DNA of 64,000 bases from JAICSD01 sp963836665. GTDB lineage: Bacteria; Acidobacteriota; Vicinamibacteria; Vicinamibacterales; 2-12-FULL-66-21. Within the stretch, counting starts at the first letter, position 1. Every line of letters begins with the position of its first letter. A model generated the notes under the pieces. The model made no database searches. It saw nothing but the letters and a program-made list of their open reading frames with translations, and was not told where the DNA came from. The stretch covers positions 1 to 64,000 of the forward strand of contig CAWIKL010000005.1 in assembly GCA_963836665.1 (NCBI GenBank). The letters run 5' to 3'. Below are positions 36,343 through 46,258 of the stretch, piece after piece. A program made the position numbers and the translations under genes.

Positions 36343-38343
36343 TAGTGCCTCCGAACGGTGACAACGAGTTCGTCGAGAAACGGACCGACGAAGCGTGGGG
36401 TCCCGACGGCGACGATGTCGTGCCTGAGGAGGCGGGATACGAGCTCAGGCAGTTGTACGCCATTGATGCCGCGGCCCGCGCACGGATGCAGTCCGCCTCC
36501 GAAGTTCATGTATGACTGGAGCGGCCGCGCCGGATCGAACTGCCGCGGCAGCGGAAAGACACCGCGATCGAACATCGCCGCCTGCGTGAACGCCGCCACC
36601 TTGCAGCCTTCCGGTATCGCGCGGCCGGCGAGCGTGGCCGGCGCGGACGTACAGGCGGAACACGACCGGCGCCGGCGACCACATACGGAGCGCCTCCCAG
36701 CACCAGCCGGTCATCTTCATTGGATCATCGACGTCGCGCCGGACACGCGCGAGCAGGGCCGGATCGGACGCGAGCACGTAGACGATCCGCGGTACCGTCG
36801 GGGCCGTGGTATCGATCGCGCCGACGAGCAGGCCCACGAGGATACGCCGCACCGTCTCACCGTCGAGCGGCGCGCCGCTCTCCTCCTTCAGATCGAGCAG
36901 CCGTCCAAGGACATCGTCAATCTGGACGGCGTCGCGCCGCCGCCGATCGATTTCGTCCACCATCCAGCCCCGTAGTTCTGCGGCCGCGCGGCGCGCACGC
37001 TCGGTGACCCGCGTCTCGCTCGGATTCGCGAGAAAGCTGAATTGAAAGAGAGCCCGGCACACGCGCATGAGATCCGCCTCGGTCGGCCCGGGAATGCCGA
37101 AGAGGTAGGCGGCGCTGCGCGCAGCCACGGGATGCGCGTAGCCGTGCGCGACGTCGATGCGATCGCCGATGGCGAGCGCGTCCGCGATGATCCGGTCGGC
37201 TTCGCCCTTGATGCGCGCGCGCAGATTCGCGGCGTCGATTCGCGACACCGCGTCATACATCTGGCGGCGCTCGCGCGCGAACTGCGGGCCGCGATCGAGG
37301 CCCAGGACGAATGCGCCGCTGATCGTCTGGAAGTTCGGCCCGTTGATCGGCTCGATGCGGTAAGCGAGATCCTGCTCGAGCACCTGCTCTACCTCACCCC
37401 AGCGCGAGACGAGCGCGAACCGCCTGACGACGATCGGCGTGCCCCAGGCGACGGCGGCGCGGGCGGCCGCGCGGAGCACCGCGGGACTGAGGAGGCGCTG
37501 CGCCAGCGTCCGATTGCGGCGCGGACGTGTCAGTGAGGGCTGCGGCAAAGGTCGCGCGGCGGCGTAAGTGTCGAACACGAGCCGCCCGCCGCGCCGAGCG
37601 CGCAGTGTATCCACGAACCGGCGCAATTCCCGCGGCAACGCGTCAAGTGTCGGCAATTTCGATCCGTAGCCGTGCGGCAGCGTCAGCGGAGCGGCGAGGG
37701 CTGAAAAAATGATGTCGATCGCGTTCGGCGCGTCCCCGCCGAGAAACGAGGTGCCACGCGCTGCCAGCTCCGCCTCGACGATCGCGAACGCCTCTTCGAT
37801 CTTCGGCGGCGCGCCCGCGATTGCCTGGTCGCTCAAATCGAGAGCGCGCCCCACCAGGCGCCGCCAGATCGGGAACGAGATCGCTATCGCCGCGCGCTCC
37901 CACGCCGGGATTCCGTCGACAAGGACGGGAAAGACGACGCGCCGGAACGGCAACAGGTGGAAGTAGGCAAGGCGCTCGACTGCGAGCGGCAGCCGCTGCA
38001 GCAACTGCTCGGCGAGTGCGGTGTTGCGCTCGCGCTCGGCCGGCTCGTCGCCGAACAGCCGTTCTCCTTCGCGCAGCCGGCTGTCCAGCCCGTGCAGCGT
38101 CTCGCGGGCGCCTTTCCAAGTCTGGGCCGCGCTCACCACCACGGGGAGCTCGACACTGCCGCGCCGCCACGGCGTGAACGGCGCGTGCAGTAGCGGCGCG
38201 TGCACTTCTTCGTCGTAGGGAATGCGATGGCGCTCGAACAGCCAGCGCGTTAGCTCCGGCACAGCGCTGACGCGCGCCGACACGATCACATAGCGAGGCG
38301 GATCGAGATCCTCAGAACTTACGGGATGAACGTCGGGGACCAT
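36342..38343 (-). pseudogene. GST-cytochrome P450 fusion, interrupted by a +1 frameshift before the heme loop
   Basis: The first 600 residues encode a glutathione-S-transferase-like domain (about 1-255: a thioredoxin-like opening, then FLGGDAPNAIDI in the C-terminal helical part) fused to a P450 (from about 275). The P450 I-helix box VGAIDTT and the ExxR helix EALR are in frame. Near 36635-36650 the reading frame moves by one base: the original frame runs into unrelated arginine/glycine-rich sequence ending at 36445. The expected sequence IPEGCKVAAF.., the heme-binding FGGGLHPCAG and the C-terminus continue in another frame (36342-36599). The total length of 2002 bases is one more than a multiple of three, so one inserted base explains it. 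Without it the protein would be about 666 residues. It overlaps the Dyp peroxidase start by one base. Either a true inactivation or a sequencing error. Confidence 0.85.
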
Positions 38344-38441
38344 GATCGGGCAGATCGCCGCAGAGTCTATCCTGCGGCGACCCGCCCGGCGTCGAATTCA
38401 TGCGAGCCTAAGGTTCATCGGGCCTAAGGTCCCGCTGGGTG

Positions 38442-38832
38442 CTATTTGTCCTGGCCACGTCCTCGGCCGTGCCCGTAGTCCCGATCCTTTTTCTTGTCCC
38501 ACCCATGGTCGTGCTCGACACGCCCATGTTGGCCCTCCCAATAGCCGTAGTAGTAGTGCTGGCCCTCGTAATGCGGCTGGACCCAGTGGGCGCCCTCGGT
38601 ACGGCGTTCGCGTCCAGTAGCCGTTATGCCAAACGTAACGGTTGTTGACCGGATACCAATAGCCGTCGACCCAGACGTAGCCTGGCCCAGGACGTGCGGG
38701 TTGCGTATGCACCACGTGTGGCGCCGGTGGCGGACCGATCCGGATGTTGAGCGAAACTTGGGCGTTGGCCCTGGATCCGAAGCACATGGACATCCAGAGC
38801 AGCATGATTACGGTTGCGGCGAATTTGCGCAT
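38442..38832 (-). pseudogene. Secreted WXXGXW-repeat (YXWGXW) protein with a one-base frameshift
   Basis: A clear signal peptide (start ATG 38832, GGGGAG seven bases upstream, cleavage after ..RANA) leads to a short proline-rich stretch and aromatic repeats of the WXXGXW type (GYVWVDGYWYP, YVWHNGYWTR). At about 38598 the frame is lost. Removing one base restores further repeats (HWVQPHYEGQ, YYYGYWEGQH) and a hydrophilic His/Asp/Lys/Gly-rich tail that stops at 38442. The intact product would be about 129 residues, a small periplasmic or envelope protein of unknown function common in soil bacteria. The original frame runs on into the region before the P450 gene. Confidence 0.72.
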
Positions 38833-38878
38833 CAAAATCTCCCCGATGTCAGTCTGCAACCCCTGTGCCGCCACGGCT

Positions 38879-40564
38879 CTACCGGGCCTTTGTATAGAGG
38901 ACGTAGTCCTCTCCGTGCCACGCAGGATCCCGCCTGAACCCGTAGGCCTCGAGGACGGAATCTCCTGCCGTGCGAGCCACACGTACGCGCAGCGCAACCA
39001 AGCTCGCGTCTCTCACCGCAGCAGCCAGGGCCACGTCGCTCGTCAGCGTCTCCGGCGATACTTCGGTAACGGGTTCGAGCGACCAGAGGTACGGACGGCC
39101 GCCGAGTCGCCAAAGGTCCTGTGCCGCAAGGCCGGTCAGTCCGACGGCCTTGAGGTGATTTGCGAGCCGGACGCCTTCGTCGGATCGTGGCAAGCGCCAG
39201 CCGCCGACGTCGTGCAGCACGGATAACAGCAGCAGCGGAGCGGCCAAGTCCCTCATCCACTGACGCCAACCTCCGACGGCTGCGGACTGCTCAAGCCAGA
39301 AGGTGAGACGCAGGACTCCTCTGGCGGCTGCGATGCACAAGAACGGGATCACCGGCAACAGGTAGCGACCCTCCTTGTGCGGCAGAAGGCTGAGAATGCC
39401 GATCGGCAGCCAGAGCCACCACGTTTCTGGAGCACGGCGGGAACTGCCCATGACGGCGAGCGCGACCAAGACGTATGTCGACCACGCCGGGATGATCTTG
39501 AGGTACTCCCACGGTGGCTGGTAGCCTCGAGACGACTGTTGTTGCACGATGGAGTAGTCGACCGCCGCGACCAGGCTCGAGAATGGGTGGCCCCAGTAGA
39601 GTAGGTCCGACAACCCGATGATCGTGGCCGCCATTCCGACAGCGGAGAACACGAGTAGAGACGCGTTCGCAGCGTACTTCTCGCGGGAGATCGTCACGAA
39701 CGCGGCGGGAATGAACACCACCTCGCTGAAACGGAAGGCCACCGCGGTACCGAGGAGCAGACCGGCGATCGCCGAGCGGACGGGCGTGTTCTTGGTCGCA
39801 TAGAGGAACGCCGCGAGGACGAAGATCGTAGAGACCGGCCGCGGCAGCTCGGAGCTGCCAAACGACATCTGCAACTTATTGATAGCGAGGAGAAACACGG
39901 CTACCGCGCCAAGATCCGGTTCGTCCGGCGAAAGGTGCCGAGCGACGTACCACACCAGCGGAACCGCAGCCGTGGACACCAATGCCACCGCAGTCCTGCC
40001 GGCGAGTACGAGCCCTTCCGGTGACGACCAGCCCACTTGCATCGCCAGCCATTGCGCTGGATACACGAAGGTCATGGGGAAGAACGCGCAGCGCAGGTTC
40101 CATACCGGCCAAGGCTTTCCTAAGAGCGCGCCCAGCGTCATCTCGTGGATCTCCACGTCGTCGCCGCTGAAGAAGCCCGGCGAGGCCCACGCGAGGCACA
40201 CGCGGATACAGAAGACCGTAATCGCGACGATGGTCAGTGCAACGACTGGACGCCGGCCAAACCTCTTCGCCGCCGACGGAAAGCCGACGATGAGCGCCAC
40301 GCCTCGCAGGAGAAGAGGGGCAATGGGCCAGCGTCGCGCGCCAAATATGGGGCAGTCACCGAACGCGTACCGCAGCAACAGGAGGGCAGTCAAAATCCAG
40401 ATCGGGTTCTCCACGCCGCGCGCACGCATCGTCGCGCCGGCGAGGTGAACGGTGCCGCCGCCAGTGACGATGATGGCGAGGACCGTGACGAGGACGAGTA
40501 GGATGAGAGAGTCCAGCCCGGCGCAGACCGCACACTTCGCCAGCGACGCCGCGGATCGTTGCAC
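38879..40564 (-). CDS. GT22/Alg9-like polytopic mannosyltransferase (561 aa)
   Basis: About ten membrane segments surround the signatures of GT-C glycosyltransferases of the Alg9/PIG-B kind: an acidic GDDVEIHE motif in the first periplasmic loop (about residue 130) and the HKEGRYLLPVIP motif (about 395), which corresponds to the HKExRF box of GT22. A C-terminal soluble region of about 110 residues follows the last membrane segment. It would transfer a sugar from a polyprenyl-phosphate donor on the outer face of the inner membrane. Acceptor and sugar are not deducible. It is divergent from an ABC permease. It is unlikely to be part of the NRPS/PKS locus. Confidence 0.8.
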   Translation of the reverse strand: MQRSAASLAKCAVCAGLDSLILLVLVTVLAIIVTGGGTVHLAGATMRARGVENPIWILTALLLLRYAFGDCPIFGARRWPIAPLLLRGVALIVGFPSAAKRFGRRPVVALTIVAITVFCIRVCLAWASPGFFSGDDVEIHEMTLGALLGKPWPVWNLRCAFFPMTFVYPAQWLAMQVGWSSPEGLVLAGRTAVALVSTAAVPLVWYVARHLSPDEPDLGAVAVFLLAINKLQMSFGSSELPRPVSTIFVLAAFLYATKNTPVRSAIAGLLLGTAVAFRFSEVVFIPAAFVTISREKYAANASLLVFSAVGMAATIIGLSDLLYWGHPFSSLVAAVDYSIVQQQSSRGYQPPWEYLKIIPAWSTYVLVALAVMGSSRRAPETWWLWLPIGILSLLPHKEGRYLLPVIPFLCIAAARGVLRLTFWLEQSAAVGGWRQWMRDLAAPLLLLSVLHDVGGWRLPRSDEGVRLANHLKAVGLTGLAAQDLWRLGGRPYLWSLEPVTEVSPETLTSDVALAAAVRDASLVALRVRVARTAGDSVLEAYGFRRDPAWHGEDYVLYTKAR

Positions 40565-40638
40565 GCACGTAGTATCGCCCGTGGCGTCACATGTTCAACA
40601 ATACGTACGATCGTCGTCTTGCAGCTTAAGGAGGTCGC

Positions 40639-43038
40639 ATGATCCGCGCCGCCGTCCGGTCGCTCCTGCGCCAGCCGTCCTTCACTGTCGCCGCGGCCGG
40701 GACACTCGCGGTCGGCATCGCGGCGACGACGACGCTCTTCACGACGGTCAATACCGCGCTCCTGCGTCCGCTGCCCTACGCGCACCCCACGGACCTCTAC
40801 GCCGCCCGCACCTATTTCCCTGACGGCCGGTTCACGATCGGGCTGGTGGGCACCGAGGAGCTCGCCGCGGTGGCCGCGCTGAAGGATGTCGTGTCGGGCG
40901 TCGCCTGCACCGTGCGGCTGGACGGTACACTCGGCACCGATTCGGAACCCCGCCAGGTCGTCGCCTACGCTGTCTCGGATCACTTCTTCGATCTCTTCGG
41001 CGTGCCGGTCCAGGCCGGCCGCGCGATCGCCGCCGACGATGATGTACGCGGCGCGCCGTCGGTCGTCGTGCTGTCGCATGCGCTGTGGCAGAACGCCTTC
41101 GGCGGCAGGCCCGACATGGTCGGGCAGTCGATCACCATGGCTGGACATCCGGCCCGTGTGGTGGGCATCGCGCCCGCCGGTTTCGACGTGCCGAGCGGCA
41201 CGGACCTGTGGACCAACACCTGGTTCCCCTTCACCGTCGGGCACGCCTATGACGGTTACGTCCGCGCGCGGCCCGGCGTACCGCTGGCACAGCTGCAGGC
41301 GCAGATGAATCAGACGTTCATCCCGCTGGCCAAGAAATACCCGGAGCAGGAGACCGGGCGCGCCTACGCCGTCCGTCCGCTGCTCGAGGCCACGGTCGGC
41401 AGTCTCGGGCCGATTCTCCTGATCCTGTTCGGAGCCACGGCGCTCTTGCTTGTGCTCGCGGCGGTCAACGTCAGCAACCTGATGCTGGCGCGGACGACCA
41501 GCCGCGTGCGGGAGGTGGCCGTGCGGGCCGCGCTCGGCGCCAGCCGCCGCCGGATCGTCGCGCAACTCCTCAGCGAATCGGTGCTCGTCGCGATGGCCGG
41601 CGCCATCGTTGGCAGTCTGCTCGCCTACGTCGCCATCCAGCTGCTGCTGCGCTTTGGCGCCAGCCGCCTGCCGCGTCTCGGCTCGATCTCGGTTGACTTC
41701 AGCGTCATCGCCTTCGTCGCCTTCGTGGCCGGCCTGACGGGCGTGCTGGTCGGCATCGTGCCGGCGATGCGGATGGCCGACACCGATATCACGTCCCTGA
41801 TGAACGAATCGGGCCGGAGCGTGCGCGGCTCGCGCACGACACGGCGGCTGCTCGGCGCGTTCGTGATCGCGGAGATTGCCGTCGCTGTCGCGATCGTCGC
41901 GGGCGCTGGTCGCCTGGTGCGCAGTTACCAGAATCTCGAACGTCTCGATCCTGGCTTCACGCCGGGTGGGCTACTGGTCCTCGATGTGGCACTGCCGGCG
42001 CCGCAGCCGCCGTTCCAGGAACGGCGCCAAGCCTGGTGGGACCAGACGGACGCGGCGCTGCGCACAGTCGGCGCCACAGCCGTCGCCGCCACCTCGTCGC
42101 TGCCGCTCGAACCGCACGAGTGGGACTCGACGGTGTTTGTCGACATGGTCGCGCACCCCGACGTGCCCGTTGATCGGCGCCCGAACGCCCGGCTGCGTCT
42201 GGTCACGCCGGACTTTTTTCAGACGATGGGCATTCGGTTGCTCGACGGACGGCCGATTGCCCGCGAGGACGGCGTGCGCACCCAGCCCGTGGGCGTCGTC
42301 AACGAGGCGTTTGCCAGGCGCAATCTGGGCGGCGCCAGTCCGATCGGTGAGCAGATCAAGGGACTGCACGGACACCGGGACGGCAACAAATTCGTCGACG
42401 ACTACGTCCGTATCGTCGGCGTCGTGCGCGACGTGAAGTATGCGGCGCTCTCCGGTCCCACTGAGCCCGTGCTCTACGTCCCGTTCGCCCAGTTCATCCC
42501 CGCGCGCGCGTCGATCGTCGTGACGACAGCCGACGGCGCGCCTGAACGGCACAGCGCGGAGTTCATCTCCGCGCTGCGCCGGGTTGACCCGCGCCTGGCG
42601 ATCGACGCCAAGGGCGTCCCCGCGGTCGTCGCGGCCTCGCTCGATCGCGAACGTCTCGGCATGTGGCTGATGCTGGGATTTGGCGTCGCGGCATTGCTAC
42701 TCGCGGCGGTGGGGATCTTCGGGGTCATCGCCTACGTGGTCTCACAACGGACCGGCGAGTTGGCCGTCCGCCAGGCGTTGGGCGCCACGCGCGGGCAGAT
42801 TCTGACGAAGGTGCTGCGCGAGAGCGTCGGTGTGGCGCTGATCGGGCTGGCGATCGGCGTCGTCGTCGCGTGGTGGACAGGCCGCCTGGTGGCCGGCTAC
42901 GTGTTCGACGTGAGCGCCCGCGATCCATTCGTGCTCGGTGCGAGCGCCGCGATCGTCGGATTGCTGGCGGTGGCCGCGACGGTCCTGCCGGCGCGACGCG
43001 CGGCAAGGCTGGACTTGGCCCGCGCCCTGCGCGAATAG
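40639..43038 (+). CDS. MacB/FtsX-type ABC transporter permease, acidobacterial duplicated (ADOP) family (799 aa)
   Basis: The protein has two halves, each with a MacB-like periplasmic core and an FtsX domain. The first membrane helix lies at about residues 18-40, a FtsX triplet at about 255-370, a central helix at about 405-425, and a second FtsX triplet at about 675-790 that ends PARRAARLDLARALRE. This is the duplicated-permease form common in Acidobacteriota. AAGGAGG lies six bases before the ATG, the best Shine-Dalgarno in the region. No ATPase subunit is next to it, so the nucleotide-binding partner must be elsewhere. Members are thought to export lipids, peptides or macrolides; the substrate is unknown. 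Confidence 0.9.
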   Translation: MIRAAVRSLLRQPSFTVAAAGTLAVGIAATTTLFTTVNTALLRPLPYAHPTDLYAARTYFPDGRFTIGLVGTEELAAVAALKDVVSGVACTVRLDGTLGTDSEPRQVVAYAVSDHFFDLFGVPVQAGRAIAADDDVRGAPSVVVLSHALWQNAFGGRPDMVGQSITMAGHPARVVGIAPAGFDVPSGTDLWTNTWFPFTVGHAYDGYVRARPGVPLAQLQAQMNQTFIPLAKKYPEQETGRAYAVRPLLEATVGSLGPILLILFGATALLLVLAAVNVSNLMLARTTSRVREVAVRAALGASRRRIVAQLLSESVLVAMAGAIVGSLLAYVAIQLLLRFGASRLPRLGSISVDFSVIAFVAFVAGLTGVLVGIVPAMRMADTDITSLMNESGRSVRGSRTTRRLLGAFVIAEIAVAVAIVAGAGRLVRSYQNLERLDPGFTPGGLLVLDVALPAPQPPFQERRQAWWDQTDAALRTVGATAVAATSSLPLEPHEWDSTVFVDMVAHPDVPVDRRPNARLRLVTPDFFQTMGIRLLDGRPIAREDGVRTQPVGVVNEAFARRNLGGASPIGEQIKGLHGHRDGNKFVDDYVRIVGVVRDVKYAALSGPTEPVLYVPFAQFIPARASIVVTTADGAPERHSAEFISALRRVDPRLAIDAKGVPAVVAASLDRERLGMWLMLGFGVAALLLAAVGIFGVIAYVVSQRTGELAVRQALGATRGQILTKVLRESVGVALIGLAIGVVVAWWTGRLVAGYVFDVSARDPFVLGASAAIVGLLAVAATVLPARRAARLDLARALRE

Positions 43039-43112
43039 GCGGCACTTCTACTCGCCTTCCATTCGAGTGCTTCAGTGCTTTTCTAATGACGGGTTCTTCC
43101 CGGTCGAGTAGC

Positions 43113-46100
43113 ATGCTCCTTCGCAGCGCCGTGGTCATGCTTGCGTCCTACATTGTTGTCGCGTTAACGGTGATCGGCCTGGTCGCGGCACCGCGCGCTG
43201 ACGCTGCCGACAAAAGTACCGGCGCACTCGCGGAGCAGGTCCCCATTCCCGGTGGCACGGTGGCATTGGCGCGGGCGTTGAAGATTCCGGCGGCCCCGGA
43301 TCGCGCGAGATTTGTCACGGAACTGACGCGGGTCATCTACCACGTTCCGGAAGGCAAGAATGCCGCGACCGATGCGCTGCTGCGCGATCTGGCGACGCAT
43401 CTCGAGGTGGTGGACCGGTTCCAGAAGGCCCTCGCCGCCATTCAAACTGACCATGGATCGATTGCGCTCGCGATGGCAGATCAGAAAGACAATCGCAATC
43501 GGCTGAAAGCGTTTCTCGATCTGATCGGGCTGAAACTGCTCGACAAGAACAAGAAATTCAGCGTCGCACCTACCGACAGCAAACAGGCCGGCGAACGCTT
43601 ACGTGTTCTGGCGGAACTCGGTGTCAACTTGGAGCAGCTCGCGACCAAGCTGAATGCGGGGGAGGCAGTGCGGGTGGATCTGCCAACCGAAACGATCCCC
43701 ATTCCACTGACCGCAGAGCTATGGAGTCGAGTCATTTTCCGCCGGCAAGTTGCGCTGCCGGCGCTCTTTTCGTCGATCATCGGCGACCGTCGCGCCGCGC
43801 TCCTCTGTCACGGTCTGGCGGCGCTCGACGATGAGACGCTGCAGTTCCTCGCGGATCAACCGCAGCTGCTGGCCCGTTTGTACGAGCACGATGCGGGTCC
43901 GTTCGCCGCCTTTGCCGGCAGTCTCCGCATTCGCGGCGGCCGCGTTGTCCTGCCCGGAGACGCCGCCGCCGCACCATTGTGGGAGGCCATCGTCGAGGAA
44001 AGCGCCGCACGACCGGATCGGTTCGTTCGCGAGCTGTTCTCCAGAGACGCGGGCCGCGTCGCCTACCTGTACGATGCAATTTCGCACCTCGACGCGGCGC
44101 GGGTGGGTTTTGCCCTTGGCGTGACCATCGTGAACACCTCGAGGCGGCTCGACCGATTTCGAGCACTGGTCGCGACCGTGACATCCAACGAGCATCTCGA
44201 CCTCGTTAACCGCCCGTTCGATCGCCCCCCGACGGACACCGTCCTGCTGCTTGCGCGTGTCAGCGCTCTGCCCAATGGCGCGCCCGCGCCGCCAGCGTGG
44301 CAGAAGTTCTGGTCACGCGCGTTCGACAGCATTGATTTGCCGGAGAATGCCGTCAAACAGCTCAAGAACTTCGAGGAGGACGGTGTCGTCGATGCGGCAT
44401 GGCTCGCCGAGGCACTTCAGCACACCGACGTGCGCTTTCGCCACGAGCGGCTCGACCAATTGGATTTTGGGCACCGCGCGTTTGCCTCAACCGAAGCGGC
44501 GGCGCTGCCCGATGCCCTCGTCGCCATTCGCGCGTTTCCGCGGGACCTGTACCTTGATGCTGACGCTCGAGCGCATGGGCGTCGACACACCTGCCGTCTA
44601 CGTGGCTGCGGCGCGTCAGGCCGACCGGCTTTCCGGCCTGAACGCCGAGCGCGGCTTTGTCGGACTGTCGCAGTTCGAAGGCGCCCTCGCGCTCATCGCG
44701 CGAATGGCCCGGGTGCATACGATTGACGCCGGCCACGCCGGAGCGCTTGTGTCGAGTCTGTCCGCGGTGGCTCTGAGCGACAACGGCCGCTTCAACGGCG
44801 GGATCGCCCGGTGGCTGAATGAGCAACTGGCGCCGGCGCTCGGCGGAGCTTCATCAATGGATGATCTCGACGACGCCCTGGTCAAGGCGCTCGCCGGACC
44901 TCCGCCCGTGGGTGCGCCTCAAGTCGTCACCTGGGAGGATCACCGCTACACGATCGATTTTGCCGGCGCGGAGGCGCGGCGCCTCACGGCGATGCGTGAG
45001 AGGATTGCTGCACCGCCGCTCGCGATTCCGTCAGCGCTCATCCGTACGGGCTGATGCCCTCCGCGCCCCTGGTCTCACATACGAGGCGCTCCCGCCGCTC
45101 GTGACCGACCTGCAGACCATCGAAGCCATGCGCGGTCCGCAACCGAAGAAGGGCAACCAGGCGCCGGTCGTTCTGCCACCCGGCGTCGCCGCGCACGTGA
45201 ACCCCTACGAAATCGTCTCGAAGACCGTTCAGGATCTCTCGAAGATCAAGAAGGCCAAGGACGTAAAAAACGCCGCGCATGCCGCGGAGCCACTGTTGGA
45301 GGCCGTCGACTACCTGCTTGGCGACGCATTGCTGTCGCTCGACTATGCGCTGGAGCTTGGCGATCCCGAAGGCGATGCCACTCTTGCCGGCAACGTGAGC
45401 CGTCGCCACGATTTCGGCTTTGCCGAACACATCGACGAGTTACGCATGCGCGCGCCATGGACCATTCCGACGCAGATGGCCGACCGCGGAGTACCGTGGC
45501 ACGTCCACGGGTCGGCCCTCGGTCTCGACATCGGCCTGTCCTCGCTCGCGCTTCGCCGTTTATCGGACGCGGTCAGCGCGACCTCTGTATTACCAGACGT
45601 CGGCCGGGACACGTTCACAAACTCTGTCGCATTGTTGAACCCATTCGACCTGCACGACAGTGATGCCGCCGCCATCGCGGCGGCGATCGAGCGCGGGCGC
45701 GCCCGTGTCGCCGCGCTCGATGCGGCTGACGAACGCTTCGACACCATCGCCGAGTCGCTCCAGATGGACGGCTGGCGCCGCCGGGAAATTCAGTGGAGCC
45801 TGGCGAACGATCGCGCGAGCACGCTGTCATTCTTTTCCCTGCGCGAGCTGCTCTTTCTTGGCGATCCGGCCAGCAATGCGGCACTGGATCGTCTCGGCAA
45901 TGCGGCGCTCGCTCTTGACGGGTGTTTCTGCACAGAGCTACTGCCGCCTGGTGCGTGGAGTGCTGCGCGAGGCCGGGCGCAGACGGGCCTGATCGCCGTC
46001 TATGTCTCGGATCTCACCCTTCGTGTCGTGCTCGTTCTGCACGAGCACCAATTGCCCGCGACACTTGCGCGCGGCGTGCTGGCCGCTGCCATGCAGGACT

Positions 46101-46258
46101 ACCTCAACGAAGTGCAGCCGATCGAGCCTGACGACTGGCTGTCACTGATACGCGCGGCGCAACGGGTCTCACCCGAGCGGATCGAAGATTACATCTCGGC
46201 GCTCACCGCCCGTGGACCGCTCGTCGCCGTCGCGGGCTTGTCCGACAGACAACCATGA
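43113..46258 (+). pseudogene. Large secreted protein of unknown function, broken by two single-base frameshifts
   Basis: I do not recognise a family. A signal-anchor or signal peptide (about residues 1-34, ..RADAA) leads to a largely helical, leucine/alanine-rich soluble protein. Three overlapping ORFs in different frames cover it: 43113 to ~44555, ~44555 to ~45045, and ~45045 to 46258. The junctions fall within otherwise continuous coding-like sequence. At the first, dropping one T from CCTTGATG joins ..FPRDLYL to MLTLERMG. At the second, dropping one G from ACGGGCTGATG continues into ADALRAPGLTYEAL. The overall length of 3146 bases minus two is a multiple of three and gives 1047 codons after correction. 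The 3' end overlaps a VWA gene by four bases (ATGA), so the two are an operon and probably work together outside the cytoplasm. Confidence 0.7.
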
